The notes under the pieces: model-generated | Database searches by the model: none | Told to the model about the DNA's origin: nothing | Seen by the model: the letters and a program-made list of their open reading frames with translations, nothing else | In this document: positions 57,156 to 64,000 of the stretch, in pieces | Layout of the letters: each line of letters opens with the position of its first letter | How positions within the stretch are numbered: position 1 is the stretch's first letter | Source of the DNA: Streptomyces griseus | GTDB lineage: Bacteria > Bdellovibrionota > Bdellovibrionia > Bdellovibrionales > Bdellovibrionaceae | Direction: 5' to 3' | NCBI GenBank assembly: GCA_943330705.2 | Contig: CALQIT020000007.1 | Span: 1 to 64,000 of the forward strand | Length of the DNA: 64,000 nt | Position numbers and translations under genes: made by a program

Positions 57156-58415
57156 ATGAAAGCGAGTCTCGCCATTGATTTTGGCACCACTCATTCCTTG
57201 GTCGGTGCGGTCACTAAAGATCGTGTTTACAATTCATTGCCATTGGATCCGATGGCGACGGACCCCACTGTGATGCGGACTCTGCTCTATTTTGCCAATG
57301 AAAAGCAATGCTACTATGGGGCGGAGGCACTTTCTAAATTTATTGAAAATGAGCTCGAGGGGCGCCTGTTTCGGTCTTTTAAAGCGCATTTACCCTCGCA
57401 ATCTTACTTGGGTTCCATGGTCAACAATCGGCCGATTCCTTTGGATCAAATGGTCGGACTTTTTTTGTTGGAGCTGAAAAAACGAAGTGAAGATTTCCTG
57501 CAAACAAAATTTGATCGGGTGCTACTGGGGCGACCTGCCCGCTACAGCATGGATGAAGTCGCACACCAACTGGCAATCCATCGAATGCAAAAGGCCGCTG
57601 AGTTCGCAGGCTTCAAAGAAGTCAGCTTTTTGGAAGAGCCCGTGGCGGCAGCCTATTCCTTGAAACGAACTTGGAGCACGGCAAAAACTGTCCTTACTGT
57701 GGATTTAGGTGGCGGAACTTCTGACTTTTCGGTGGTGAAACTTTATCCAGGTGATGGTGGAAAGGAAGAAGTTCTTGCTGTTGATGGGATTTCGTTGGCC
57801 GGCGATGCCCTGGATGCTTCGATGATGCAGGAAAAGCTAGCAAGCTACTTTGGTTCGGATGTGATCTATCGTGTGCCGATGTCCAGCAATGCTCTGCAAA
57901 TGCCTCCTGGCATTCATCAACGCCTTTGTTATCCCGCCCACATTGCGCATCTCAAGGACAGGGACACCTACGAGTTCCTGCGCAATACGCAAAAATGGGC
58001 CCTGCGTGATACGGACAAAAAAAAACTGCACCGGCTTTTTGTCCTTATTGACGATCAACAGATTTACAATCTTTTCGAAGAAATTGAACGGGTCAAAAGG
58101 GGCCTATCCGATCACGATAGTGAAACTTTTCAGTTCCCCTACCCAGATATTGAATTGGAAACTGCAATATCGCGAACCGAATTCGACCAATGGAGCAAAC
58201 AAACTTTAGATAAAATCATGCGCTGCTTGGATAACTGCCTGGCTCAAGCACAGCTCAAGCCAGAGAATATCGACATGGTCTGTATGACGGGTGGAACGGC
58301 TCGGGTTCCGGCTGTTCGCAAACAGCTGGAACAAAGATTTGGCGCCGAAAAAATATCGACTGCGGCCTTGTTCCACTCCGTTTTGCACGGGTTGGTTGCC
58401 GCAGCCCAAAACTAA
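57156..58415 (+). CDS. Hsp70-like ATPase (YegD type)
   Basis: 419 residues: the actin-like ATPase part of Hsp70 (AIDFGTTHSLVGAV, VLTVDLGGGTSDFSVVKL, CMTGGTARVPAVRKQL) without the ~200-residue peptide-binding domain. This size and sequence are those of the YegD-like branch. It may act as a chaperone or scaffold in ways unlike DnaK. No Shine-Dalgarno is obvious before the ATG at 57156. Confidence 0.88.
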   Translation: MKASLAIDFGTTHSLVGAVTKDRVYNSLPLDPMATDPTVMRTLLYFANEKQCYYGAEALSKFIENELEGRLFRSFKAHLPSQSYLGSMVNNRPIPLDQMVGLFLLELKKRSEDFLQTKFDRVLLGRPARYSMDEVAHQLAIHRMQKAAEFAGFKEVSFLEEPVAAAYSLKRTWSTAKTVLTVDLGGGTSDFSVVKLYPGDGGKEEVLAVDGISLAGDALDASMMQEKLASYFGSDVIYRVPMSSNALQMPPGIHQRLCYPAHIAHLKDRDTYEFLRNTQKWALRDTDKKKLHRLFVLIDDQQIYNLFEEIERVKRGLSDHDSETFQFPYPDIELETAISRTEFDQWSKQTLDKIMRCLDNCLAQAQLKPENIDMVCMTGGTARVPAVRKQLEQRFGAEKISTAALFHSVLHGLVAAAQN

Positions 58416-58422
58416 AACCGAA

Positions 58423-58779
58423 CTAGCGTTTGTACTCTTGCAATGCTGACAATTGATTTTTTCCAAAAATCAAACCGAACTCCAGGCGGCCGGTCAGGCT
58501 ATTAACCAAGGTACAGAAGTTTCCTTTTGGGGAAATCATCACGACATAGTCACCAGGGTTGTATTTTGGATCAACCACCAAAAGAACTTTTTCGTTTCCG
58601 ATCAACGATCCGTGAACAACTCCACAAACTTCGGCAGTGGTGTTGACTGAGTTACCGCGCTCGACGTAGCGAAAACTTTTAATTTCAACGGCGGGTGTTC
58701 CCGGCGGATACGGCGGTGTATTTTGTGCGAATGTCGAAAGCCCCATCAAAGTCATTGCGAATATCATTACTGTTTTCAT
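58423..58779 (-). CDS. Small exported protein, unknown
   Basis: 118 residues from ATG 58779, which has AGGAGG 5 bases upstream. Signal peptide KTVMIFAMTLMGLSTFA-Q, then a Pro/Val/Gly-rich beta-type domain with two cysteines (EVCGVVHGS, NFCTLVNS) likely disulfide-bonded. Not recognised. It follows the PhoH-like gene by 16 bases in the same direction and is convergent with the Hsp70-like gene. Confidence 0.75.
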   Translation of the reverse strand: MKTVMIFAMTLMGLSTFAQNTPPYPPGTPAVEIKSFRYVERGNSVNTTAEVCGVVHGSLIGNEKVLLVVDPKYNPGDYVVMISPKGNFCTLVNSLTGRLEFGLIFGKNQLSALQEYKR

Positions 58780-58795
58780 AAAATCCTCCTTAAAA

Positions 58796-60220
58796 TTATA
58801 AAATGTTTGAAGCCAATTCAGCCAATTCAGATCTTTCACCTTTAGTCAAAATAACATGGGCTGCAATCGTGTGCCCCTTAAATTTTTCAACGGCGTAGGT
58901 CAAACCAGAGTTCGCAGAATCCACATAGGGATTGTCGATTTGATAAACGTCGCCGGTCAAAACCACTTTAGTTCCGCGACCTGCACGGGTAATAATTGTT
59001 TTGATCTCGTGTGGGGTCAAATTTTGTGCTTCATCGACGATCAAATATTGCTTGGGAATACTGCGACCGCGAATATAAGTTAAGGGTTCGATATTCAGCA
59101 TCCCTTGGTTGATCAACTCTTGCGCTCGGCCGGCTGCTTTTTTATCAGCACCCATTAAAAATTCGACGTTATCAAAAATCGGCTGCATCCAAGGATTCAA
59201 TTTTTGTTCAATATCTCCTGGTAAATAACCGATATCACGACCCATTGGAAAAATTGGCCGCGAAACCAAAAGCCGTTGGAATTGACCTGCATCTAAAGTT
59301 TTATGCAAACCGGCCGCGATCGCCAATAAAGTTTTTCCAGTTCCAGCCTTGCCAACCAGCGAAACCATCAGGATTTCATCGTTCAACAAGCAATCCAAGG
59401 CAAAAGACTGCTCGACATTTCGTCCGTGAATCCCCCAGATACTATCAGTTGGGGAAATCAAGGGAACCACCGCCCCCTCCGCCGCACTAAAGCGACCAAT
59501 GGCACTGTGATTTGGATTTCCCGCGTCTTTCATAATGACGTACTGATTGGCATACAACTTAACGTCGGGGACGTAACGTTTGTCTTTATAGAAGGAGTCG
59601 ATTTTTTCTGAGGACAGTTCGATCTCTTGATAGCCTTCGTACAAATTGTCTTGTTTGTGATCCGCCGGCTCGTAGTCATTGGCAGGAACACCCATCACAT
59701 CCGCTTTAATTCGAAGATTGATGTCTTTCGTGATCAACTCAACCGTCGACCGCGGATGTTGTTTTTGCAAAGCCATTGCTGTTGCTAAAATCCGATTGTC
59801 CGCTTTTGCAGCATCAAGCTCGCTGGGTAGGCCGGTTGCCAAAAAATCTGTATTTATATAAATGATGTTTTCACTGTTATCGAGCTGGACCCCCGCCGAA
59901 AGCGAGCCTTTAGCCCGTAGCAAATCGATGAATCTTGAAAATTGACGGGCATTGCGTCCATTTTCGCCTGGATCGCGCTTGAAACGATCGATCTCTTCAA
60001 TGACAGAGATTGGAATATGAATATCGCAGTCACGAAACTTCATGATTGCTAGGGCGTCGAAAAGAATCACATTGGTATCAAGAACTAACTTGCGACGCCG
60101 GTTATGACGAGCTCCGCCAGTTGATTCTTTGGTCGATTCTTTGGCTTCTTTGGCTTCTTTGGCTTCTTTGGCTTCTTTGGCTTCTTTGGCCGAATCTTTT
60201 CCATTCTCTTTGATTGCCAA
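58796..60220 (-). CDS. PhoH-like protein with N-terminal PIN domain
   Basis: 474 residues. A Lys/Glu/Ala repeat segment (about 11-28, 9-bp DNA units), then a PIN nuclease domain (LVLDTNVILFDALAI, ISVIEEIDRFKR, with Asp/Glu ligands), and a C-terminal PhoH ATPase (Walker A GKAGTGKTLLA, Walker B YLIVDEAQNL, LTGDVYQIDNPY). PIN-PhoH proteins (PhoH2/YlaK-like) are RNA helicase-nuclease candidates. The start is TTG 60220 with GGAGGG 5 bases upstream; that site can be hidden in the hairpin 60228-60276. Confidence 0.94.
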   Translation of the reverse strand: MAIKENGKDSAKEAKEAKEAKEAKEAKESTKESTGGARHNRRRKLVLDTNVILFDALAIMKFRDCDIHIPISVIEEIDRFKRDPGENGRNARQFSRFIDLLRAKGSLSAGVQLDNSENIIYINTDFLATGLPSELDAAKADNRILATAMALQKQHPRSTVELITKDINLRIKADVMGVPANDYEPADHKQDNLYEGYQEIELSSEKIDSFYKDKRYVPDVKLYANQYVIMKDAGNPNHSAIGRFSAAEGAVVPLISPTDSIWGIHGRNVEQSFALDCLLNDEILMVSLVGKAGTGKTLLAIAAGLHKTLDAGQFQRLLVSRPIFPMGRDIGYLPGDIEQKLNPWMQPIFDNVEFLMGADKKAAGRAQELINQGMLNIEPLTYIRGRSIPKQYLIVDEAQNLTPHEIKTIITRAGRGTKVVLTGDVYQIDNPYVDSANSGLTYAVEKFKGHTIAAHVILTKGERSELAELASNIL

Positions 60221-60227
60221 GGCATCC

Positions 60228-60276
60228 CTCCAATAGACGTTTGTAAGTCAATCCTATGACCTTTTGTCTATTGGAG
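60228..60276 (-). promoter_or_regulatory. Inverted repeat covering the ribosome-binding site of the PhoH-like gene
   Basis: In mRNA sense CTCCAATAGAC (60276-60266) and GTCTATTGGAG (60238-60228) are perfect 11-base complements with a 27-base loop. The 3' arm contains the first four bases of the ribosome-binding GGAGGG, followed by ATGCC and the TTG start. It could shut or tune translation (for example as a thermometer or protein-binding hairpin) or be a dimer-binding operator at DNA level. Confidence 0.6.
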
Positions 60277-60302
60277 CGAATCCCTGGATAATTGTCTAGG
60301 GA

Positions 60303-60821
60303 TTATGAATTAATTTTTGAAACCGAAACGTCGCCGCTATCATGGCGTAGACTTGCAGACACATTTTCAATGAACTTAATAAAATGATGGAGCGCAACAT
60401 CGTTGATTGTTTCCAGCAAAAACTCTGCCCCGTGGCGCTGGACTCCTTCATCTTCCACCAGGCGCACATTCTTAATCTGCACGATAAACGGAAAATAGGT
60501 TTTGTGATTAAGATAAACCCGCATTGGCACTTCTTCGCCAACCTGGAAGTGACCCCGATGATCTTCGATGTCGAAAGAGACTCCTCTTTCGTTGATGTCA
60601 AAAAGGGCAACCTTCATCAAGCCATTGCCTGGAATGATGGTATGAACCGCAATAAACTCAGTTAAAATGGTCCGCTTGACTTGGCGACGGTCATCCTTGA
60701 GGGCTTCCGTGCGCTTTTCAGTCATATCTAAGACCGGCGCCTCTTGATGCTCAAGAAGACCACTGTGCAAACCTTGCGACCGAGTCTTAATTCGCGAGCG
60801 AATATCGATAACTTTGCTCAT
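60303..60821 (-). CDS. PilZ-domain protein
   Basis: 172 residues from ATG 60821 (a GTG precedes). The PilZ domain covers about 45-155: the arginine motif DRRQVKR near 45, DINERGVSF in place of D.S..G, and YFPFIVQIKNVRLVEDEG. PilZ proteins bind cyclic-di-GMP; here the asparagine/arginine variant of the second motif leaves binding uncertain. GGGGGG lies before the start. It ends 83 bases upstream of the PhoH-like start. Confidence 0.82.
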   Translation of the reverse strand: MSKVIDIRSRIKTRSQGLHSGLLEHQEAPVLDMTEKRTEALKDDRRQVKRTILTEFIAVHTIIPGNGLMKVALFDINERGVSFDIEDHRGHFQVGEEVPMRVYLNHKTYFPFIVQIKNVRLVEDEGVQRHGAEFLLETINDVALHHFIKFIENVSASLRHDSGDVSVSKINS

Positions 60822-61034
60822 CACTTTCCCCCCGTGTTGAACATATCTAGTATCGGCGCAGTTAGTGTTTCTCTTTAGAACATTTTCGCGGAAATGGCCT
60901 AGACCAATATACAGAGTACCTGCGTATCAAAATGGGACTGAGCCGAATTTTGAGCCGAATTTCTAGGCTTTACTTTTTGTACCAAATGGCGATACAATAT
61001 AAGACAAATGGCAAAATTAAGCCCAGGAGAAATC

Positions 61035-61463
61035 ATGGCAAGTCCAGCAAGAGTTGCAAACCTATTAGGTGAAACCGGCCAATTCTTGACTACCACGGAC
61101 CTGATTAAGCTTACCAGGAGAGGAATCCACTCCCGAGGAGTTTCAAAACTTTTAGCAATAATTGAGCTATCTCAAGATGATTTTGCAAAGGCTGTGCGAA
61201 TGAGCGCCAGAACGCTCAGTCGCAGAATGATGAAAGCCAGCAATCTTCTTTCTTCTGAAGAAAGTGAAAAAGCATTACGCTTAGCTCGTGTATTTATTGA
61301 GGCCTCTGAAATTCTCGGTAGCGAAGAAAAGGCGAAACTTTGGATCAAACATGGTAACAAGGGACTTGGTTCGGTGTCGCCACTGCAACTTCTTGATTCA
61401 GATTTGGGTACAGAGCAAGTTCTTGATGTTCTCGGTCGTATTCGTGACGGTGTTTATTCGTGA
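61035..61463 (+). CDS. Xre/MbcA/ParS-type antitoxin
   Basis: 142 residues from ATG 61035 (AGGAG 5 bases upstream, in contrast to ATG 61008 with none). An N-terminal HTH-like region and a C-terminal DUF2384-type segment (ARVFIEASEILGSEEKAKLW...GLGSVSPLQLL) mark the antitoxin partner of RES toxins. It should bind and silence the toxin and repress its own promoter. Its TGA overlaps the toxin's GTG (GTGA). Confidence 0.92.
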   Translation: MASPARVANLLGETGQFLTTTDLIKLTRRGIHSRGVSKLLAIIELSQDDFAKAVRMSARTLSRRMMKASNLLSSEESEKALRLARVFIEASEILGSEEKAKLWIKHGNKGLGSVSPLQLLDSDLGTEQVLDVLGRIRDGVYS

Positions 61464-61906
61464 TTACCCTCTGGAGATTGACAACTCGAGCCCGGCGTGA
61501 AAAAGCTTTCGACGGAGAAGGTGCTAAGAAATATGGTGGACGCTGGAACCCAAAAGGAACTTCCTGCATTTATACTTCAGCATCGACCTCGCTGGCACTT
61601 CTGGAAAATCTTGCACACTTTAGTCTGGATACAGCGCCGAACCTCTATCTTTATTCTATAGTGATCGAAGATAATTTAATTTCGCCACCCCCTGTCTTGC
61701 CAAATGATTGGCAAGACGACCTGATACTTTCTCAAGAAATTGGAAGACGGTGGTGCGATCAGGCACTCTCGCTTGTGCTGCCTGTACCCTCAAGCATTGT
61801 GCCTTCTGAAATGAATTATTTATTAAACCCTCTCCATCGGAAGATGGCCAACATTACGATTGTGGAACATGGCCTATTTGATGTTGATGGCCGATTGCTT
61901 CGATAA
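61460..61906 (+). CDS. RES-domain toxin (NAD-degrading type)
   Basis: 148 residues beginning GTG 61460. RES domain with its namesake residues: Arg in YGGRWNPKGT, Glu in LALLENLAHF and Ser in VPSEMNYLLNP. Characterised RES toxins (for example MbcT) break down NAD+. The pair is a type II toxin-antitoxin module in the usual order. Its last ~19 bases overlap the open frame of a truncated Rrf2-like regulator. Confidence 0.93.
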   Translation: MITLWRLTTRARREKAFDGEGAKKYGGRWNPKGTSCIYTSASTSLALLENLAHFSLDTAPNLYLYSIVIEDNLISPPPVLPNDWQDDLILSQEIGRRWCDQALSLVLPVPSSIVPSEMNYLLNPLHRKMANITIVEHGLFDVDGRLLR

Positions 61907-62292
61907 CTAAAATCACGGTCAAAGATATTTCACAAGGCTTCAATGTTTCCCACAATCATCTGGTAAAAGTTGTACATCGATTGGCTCAGCTGGGTCTTGT
62001 CAATACGGCAAAGGGTTTCAAAGGTGGAGTTTCTTTAGCCAAGGAGCCAAGTAAATATAAAATTGGGGACCTTGTCGCTGCCATGGAACCCCACATGAAT
62101 TTGGTCGAATGCTTTGATGCAAAAACCAATACTTGCCCAATTATCAGTGTTTGCGATTTGCAGCGAATTTTAGTTCAAGGGCGCAATCAGTTTATCAAGA
62201 ATTTAAATGAATACTCGTTGCAAGACTTGCTGGTTTCTAAAAATGCCAAGGAAAAAATGGCCCGCTTAAAAATAACCAAGGCCAGTTTCTGA
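61888..62292 (+). pseudogene. 5'-truncated Rrf2/NsrR-type regulator
   Basis: Reading from 61888 gives ITKITVKDISQGF, NVSHNHLVKVVHRLAQLG and the typical continuation (KGFKGGVSLAKEPSKYKIGD, VECFDAKTNTCPIISVCDL) with the three cysteines that hold the [2Fe-2S] cluster in NsrR/IscR-like proteins. The normal first ~25 residues (MRLT.YTDYALR type) are missing: upstream is a stop at 61885 and the RES gene. The only usable codon inside, TTG 61981, is after the recognition helix. Probably a dead fragment displaced by the toxin-antitoxin cassette. Confidence 0.8.
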
Positions 62293-62421
62293 TATCCCAA
62301 GCGCATGATTACGATCATGGCTGCTCGCTTAGCAGCGGCTTAGTTCTAAAAAGAGCCCGCCTGAGCTAGTTAGTGGTGACTCCTGCCAGGCTCTTCAAGG
62401 GCTCAAATTTTTGCAAATTTA

Positions 62422-62451
62422 TGCCACAAAAAGTTAATATATTTTGTGGCA
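62422..62451. promoter_or_regulatory. AbiE operator 1 (inverted repeat)
   Basis: TGCCACAAAA, ten bases of AT-rich spacer, TTTTGTGGCA: perfect 10-bp arms. Same half-sites as at 62466-62495, 44 bases apart. The stretch 62293-62421 before it holds no gene, only a small GCTGCT/AGCAGC hairpin. Confidence 0.75.
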
Positions 62452-62465
62452 AATTATATGGACAT

Positions 62466-62495
62466 TGCCACAAAATATTGATATATTTTGTGGCA
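62466..62495. promoter_or_regulatory. AbiE operator 2 (inverted repeat)
   Basis: TGCCACAAAA at 62466-62475 and TTTTGTGGCA at 62486-62495, 17 bases before the abiEi start at 62512. AbiEi antitoxins studied in other bacteria bind paired inverted repeats in their own promoter, which fits. Confidence 0.75.
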
Positions 62496-62511
62496 TGGAG
62501 AGCGCTTAATT

Positions 62512-63120
62512 ATGTCCCAAAGCATTGTAAATGCAGTTAAAAACAGAATCCTAGGTCACGGAAGGGGTTGGTGTTTCACCCCGAAACACTTCCTAGACTT
62601 TGATAGTGATACAGGTGTTAGAAGCGCTTTATCACGTCTTCAGCGGGATAAAATGATCAGACGGCTCACACAGGGGCTTTATGAATATCCTCGAGAACAT
62701 GAAGTCTTAGGTCTTCTCCCTCCTCAGGTTGAAGAGGTAGGAAAAGCTATTGCCGAAAAAAATGGAATTCGTATTCAGCCTTCCGGGGCTTATGCAGCAA
62801 ATCTTGTTGGTCTTTCAGAGCAAGTTCCTGGGCGTATTATTTTTTTAACAAACGGGCCGTCGAAGAAAGTCAAAATCGGCAAGCTCGAAATAATCTTTCG
62901 AACAACGAGAGAAAAAACAATGCATGCGGCGGGCACGAAAGCAGGCCTCGTGATCCAAGCGCTTAAGAATCTTGGGAAGGATCACCTTGATGATGTCGTG
63001 CGCGCGCGTGTGAAGCGATTTTTGAGTGGAACAACAGCGGCAGAGCTTAAGAAAAATTTGAAGTATGCACCTCAGTGGGTTCGCGCTTTTGTTATTCGTA
63101 TTATGGAGGATGCAAAATGA
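62512..63120 (+). CDS. AbiEi-type antitoxin (DUF6088)
   Basis: 202 residues from ATG 62512; an open frame to 62488 would start inside the operator. An N-terminal winged helix (FLDFDSDTGVRSALSRLQRD, IRRLTQGLYEYPR) is followed by the antitoxin domain (GIRIQPSGAYAANLVGLSEQ, PGRIIFLTNGPSKKVKIG). It pairs with AbiEii and represses the operon. Stop overlaps the next start (ATGA). Confidence 0.93.
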   Translation: MSQSIVNAVKNRILGHGRGWCFTPKHFLDFDSDTGVRSALSRLQRDKMIRRLTQGLYEYPREHEVLGLLPPQVEEVGKAIAEKNGIRIQPSGAYAANLVGLSEQVPGRIIFLTNGPSKKVKIGKLEIIFRTTREKTMHAAGTKAGLVIQALKNLGKDHLDDVVRARVKRFLSGTTAAELKKNLKYAPQWVRAFVIRIMEDAK

Positions 63121-64000
63121 TGGAGCTTCATCTTTTATCTGCGGCAGACCGCAGACCCTTTTTTGAATCTGCGGCCTATGATCTGCAAATTCCTTTTGAG
63201 ATCATCGAAAAAGACTATTGGGTTGTATGGACATTGGAGCGGTTGTTTTCTTTGCCGGATTTGAAGTCGCATCTAACTTTTAAAGGTGGAACGTCGCTGT
63301 CTAAAGTATTCGGTCTCATTGATCGCTTTTCAGAAGATATTGATGTCTCAATCGAGCGTGATTTTCTAGGATTCGACGAGAATAAAAATCCAGAAATGCT
63401 TTCGACACGGAGTCAGCAGCGATCAATGCTTGAGGACCTCTCCAAAGCTTCATCAAAATATATTCAAAACGAAATGCTTCCGAATTTAAAAGCAAGTGTC
63501 GCACAAAAATTGAAAACATCGGATGGATGGCAAATTCTAAATGATGCAGACGACACAAGCGGACAAACACTTTTGTTTGAGTATCCGAGTATCACGCCAA
63601 AGGGCGGTTACATCCGACCTTTTGTGAAGATAGAAATGGGCGCACGGGCAGAACACTGGCCGGTTAGCGATCATCCCATTCAAAGCTACGCGAAAGAAGC
63701 ACTCAAGGAAAAGATCCATGAACCGCCGACGACAGTGCGCGTGCTTAACGCCGAAAGAACCTTTTGGGAGAAGGCCACGATCCTTCATCAGTATGCTCAC
63801 TTGCCTACCGATAAACCTTTGCCCTCTAGACTTTCACGTCATCTTTATGACTTTTTTCGGTTACTTGAATCTAACGTAAAGGAAAAAGCGCTATTGGAAG
63901 TCGATCTGCTTGAGCGCGTGGCAAACCACAAGAAAGTTTACTTCGCTTCTGGATGGGCGAATTACGATACGGCTCGCAAAGGGACCTTAAAGCTGTCTCC
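63117..64000 (+). CDS. AbiEii-type nucleotidyltransferase toxin (runs off the right edge)
   Basis: Open from ATG 63117 to the window end (294 codons and more). The DNA polymerase beta-like motif HLTFKGGTSLSKVFGLIDRF and SEDIDVSI (the GS and DxD signature region) is present, then VKIEMGARAEHWPV, and VLNAERTFWEKATILHQYAH, as in the AbiEii/MenT family. Such toxins add nucleotides to tRNA acceptor ends. The 3' end is missing. Confidence 0.92.
   Translation, partial: MMELHLLSAADRRPFFESAAYDLQIPFEIIEKDYWVVWTLERLFSLPDLKSHLTFKGGTSLSKVFGLIDRFSEDIDVSIERDFLGFDENKNPEMLSTRSQQRSMLEDLSKASSKYIQNEMLPNLKASVAQKLKTSDGWQILNDADDTSGQTLLFEYPSITPKGGYIRPFVKIEMGARAEHWPVSDHPIQSYAKEALKEKIHEPPTTVRVLNAERTFWEKATILHQYAHLPTDKPLPSRLSRHLYDFFRLLESNVKEKALLEVDLLERVANHKKVYFASGWANYDTARKGTLKLS

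Noticed and set aside
56945-57190. Minus-strand frame with repeated SYWPLLRN
   Set aside because: Artefact of the 24-bp repeats; overlaps the start of the Hsp70-like gene on the other strand and has no start signals.
60899-64000. Prophage or integrative element
   Set aside because: Toxin-antitoxin genes are present but no integrase, phage structural gene, tRNA or attachment repeat is visible.

Overview
The window looks like chromosome from a member of the Bdellovibrionota (Bdellovibrio-like, formerly counted among the Deltaproteobacteria). The evidence is gene content: a gliding-motility (Glt/Agl)-type trans-envelope machine, an FHA/sigma-54 regulator, many lipoproteins and outer-membrane barrels, complete KDO/LPS genes, an elaborate chemotaxis cluster, and a base composition that looks mid-40s percent G+C (estimated by eye). 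I cannot name a species. No tRNA, rRNA, CRISPR array, integrase or transposase gene was seen.

Layout. 1-13.8 kb (minus strand): a tightly coupled gene train of two outer-membrane barrel proteins, three TPR proteins, a small exported protein, an FHA/TonB-like protein with an AgmX/PglI-type tail, a TolQ-like and two TolR-like motor proteins, then an LptC-LptA fusion, lptB and the 5' end of rpoN. Most junctions overlap by 1-4 bases, so the motor complex and the LPS exporter are probably co-expressed. 13.8-18.6 kb (minus): KDO/CTP genes kdsC, kdsD, pyrG, kdsB and the GTPase engB; kdsA is not in this block. 18.7-25.6 kb: an FHA-sigma-54 activator, a FliL-domain protein, a lipoprotein, polA with a hairpin around its start codon, a small HTH protein and the wreck of a GAF/receiver hybrid sensor. 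25.6-36 kb (minus): histidine kinase, response regulator, cheR, cheB, a soluble four-PAS chemoreceptor, cheW and a multidomain cheA with its own receiver. 36.2 kb: an unusual 148-bp element with near-perfect 47-bp arms. 36.3-39 kb: ftsB-like, eno and an unknown coiled-coil gene. 39-47 kb: a Fic protein behind a palindrome-rich region, an M14 carboxypeptidase, an orphan CpaF ATPase with a cupredoxin-like partner, and a lytic transglycosylase. 47-58.8 kb: a DsbA-like lipoprotein, two SPFH proteins, sfsA, a lipoprotein, the lipA-E2-E3-lipB lipoate/dehydrogenase operon, a MaoC dehydratase, an Hsp70-like protein and a small secreted protein. 58.8-64 kb: PhoH-like and PilZ genes, then an accessory end with a Xre/RES toxin-antitoxin pair, a 5'-truncated Rrf2/NsrR-type regulator, and an AbiEi/AbiEii pair with twin operators, cut by the window edge.

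How it fits together. LPS is served at several steps: KdsD, KdsC and KdsB make CMP-KDO, PyrG supplies CTP, and LptB/LptCA drive export. The Glt-like complex spans the same envelope. Signalling is heavy, with Che proteins, PAS sensors, PilZ, FHA and sigma-54. Short tandem repeats (6, 9, 12, 20 and 24 bp) recur both in protein linkers and between genes, and several perfect inverted repeats sit on translation or transcription start regions (polA, phoH-like, fic, abiE, cheA). These repeats and hairpins, above all the 36.2 kb element, are the least explained parts of the window.
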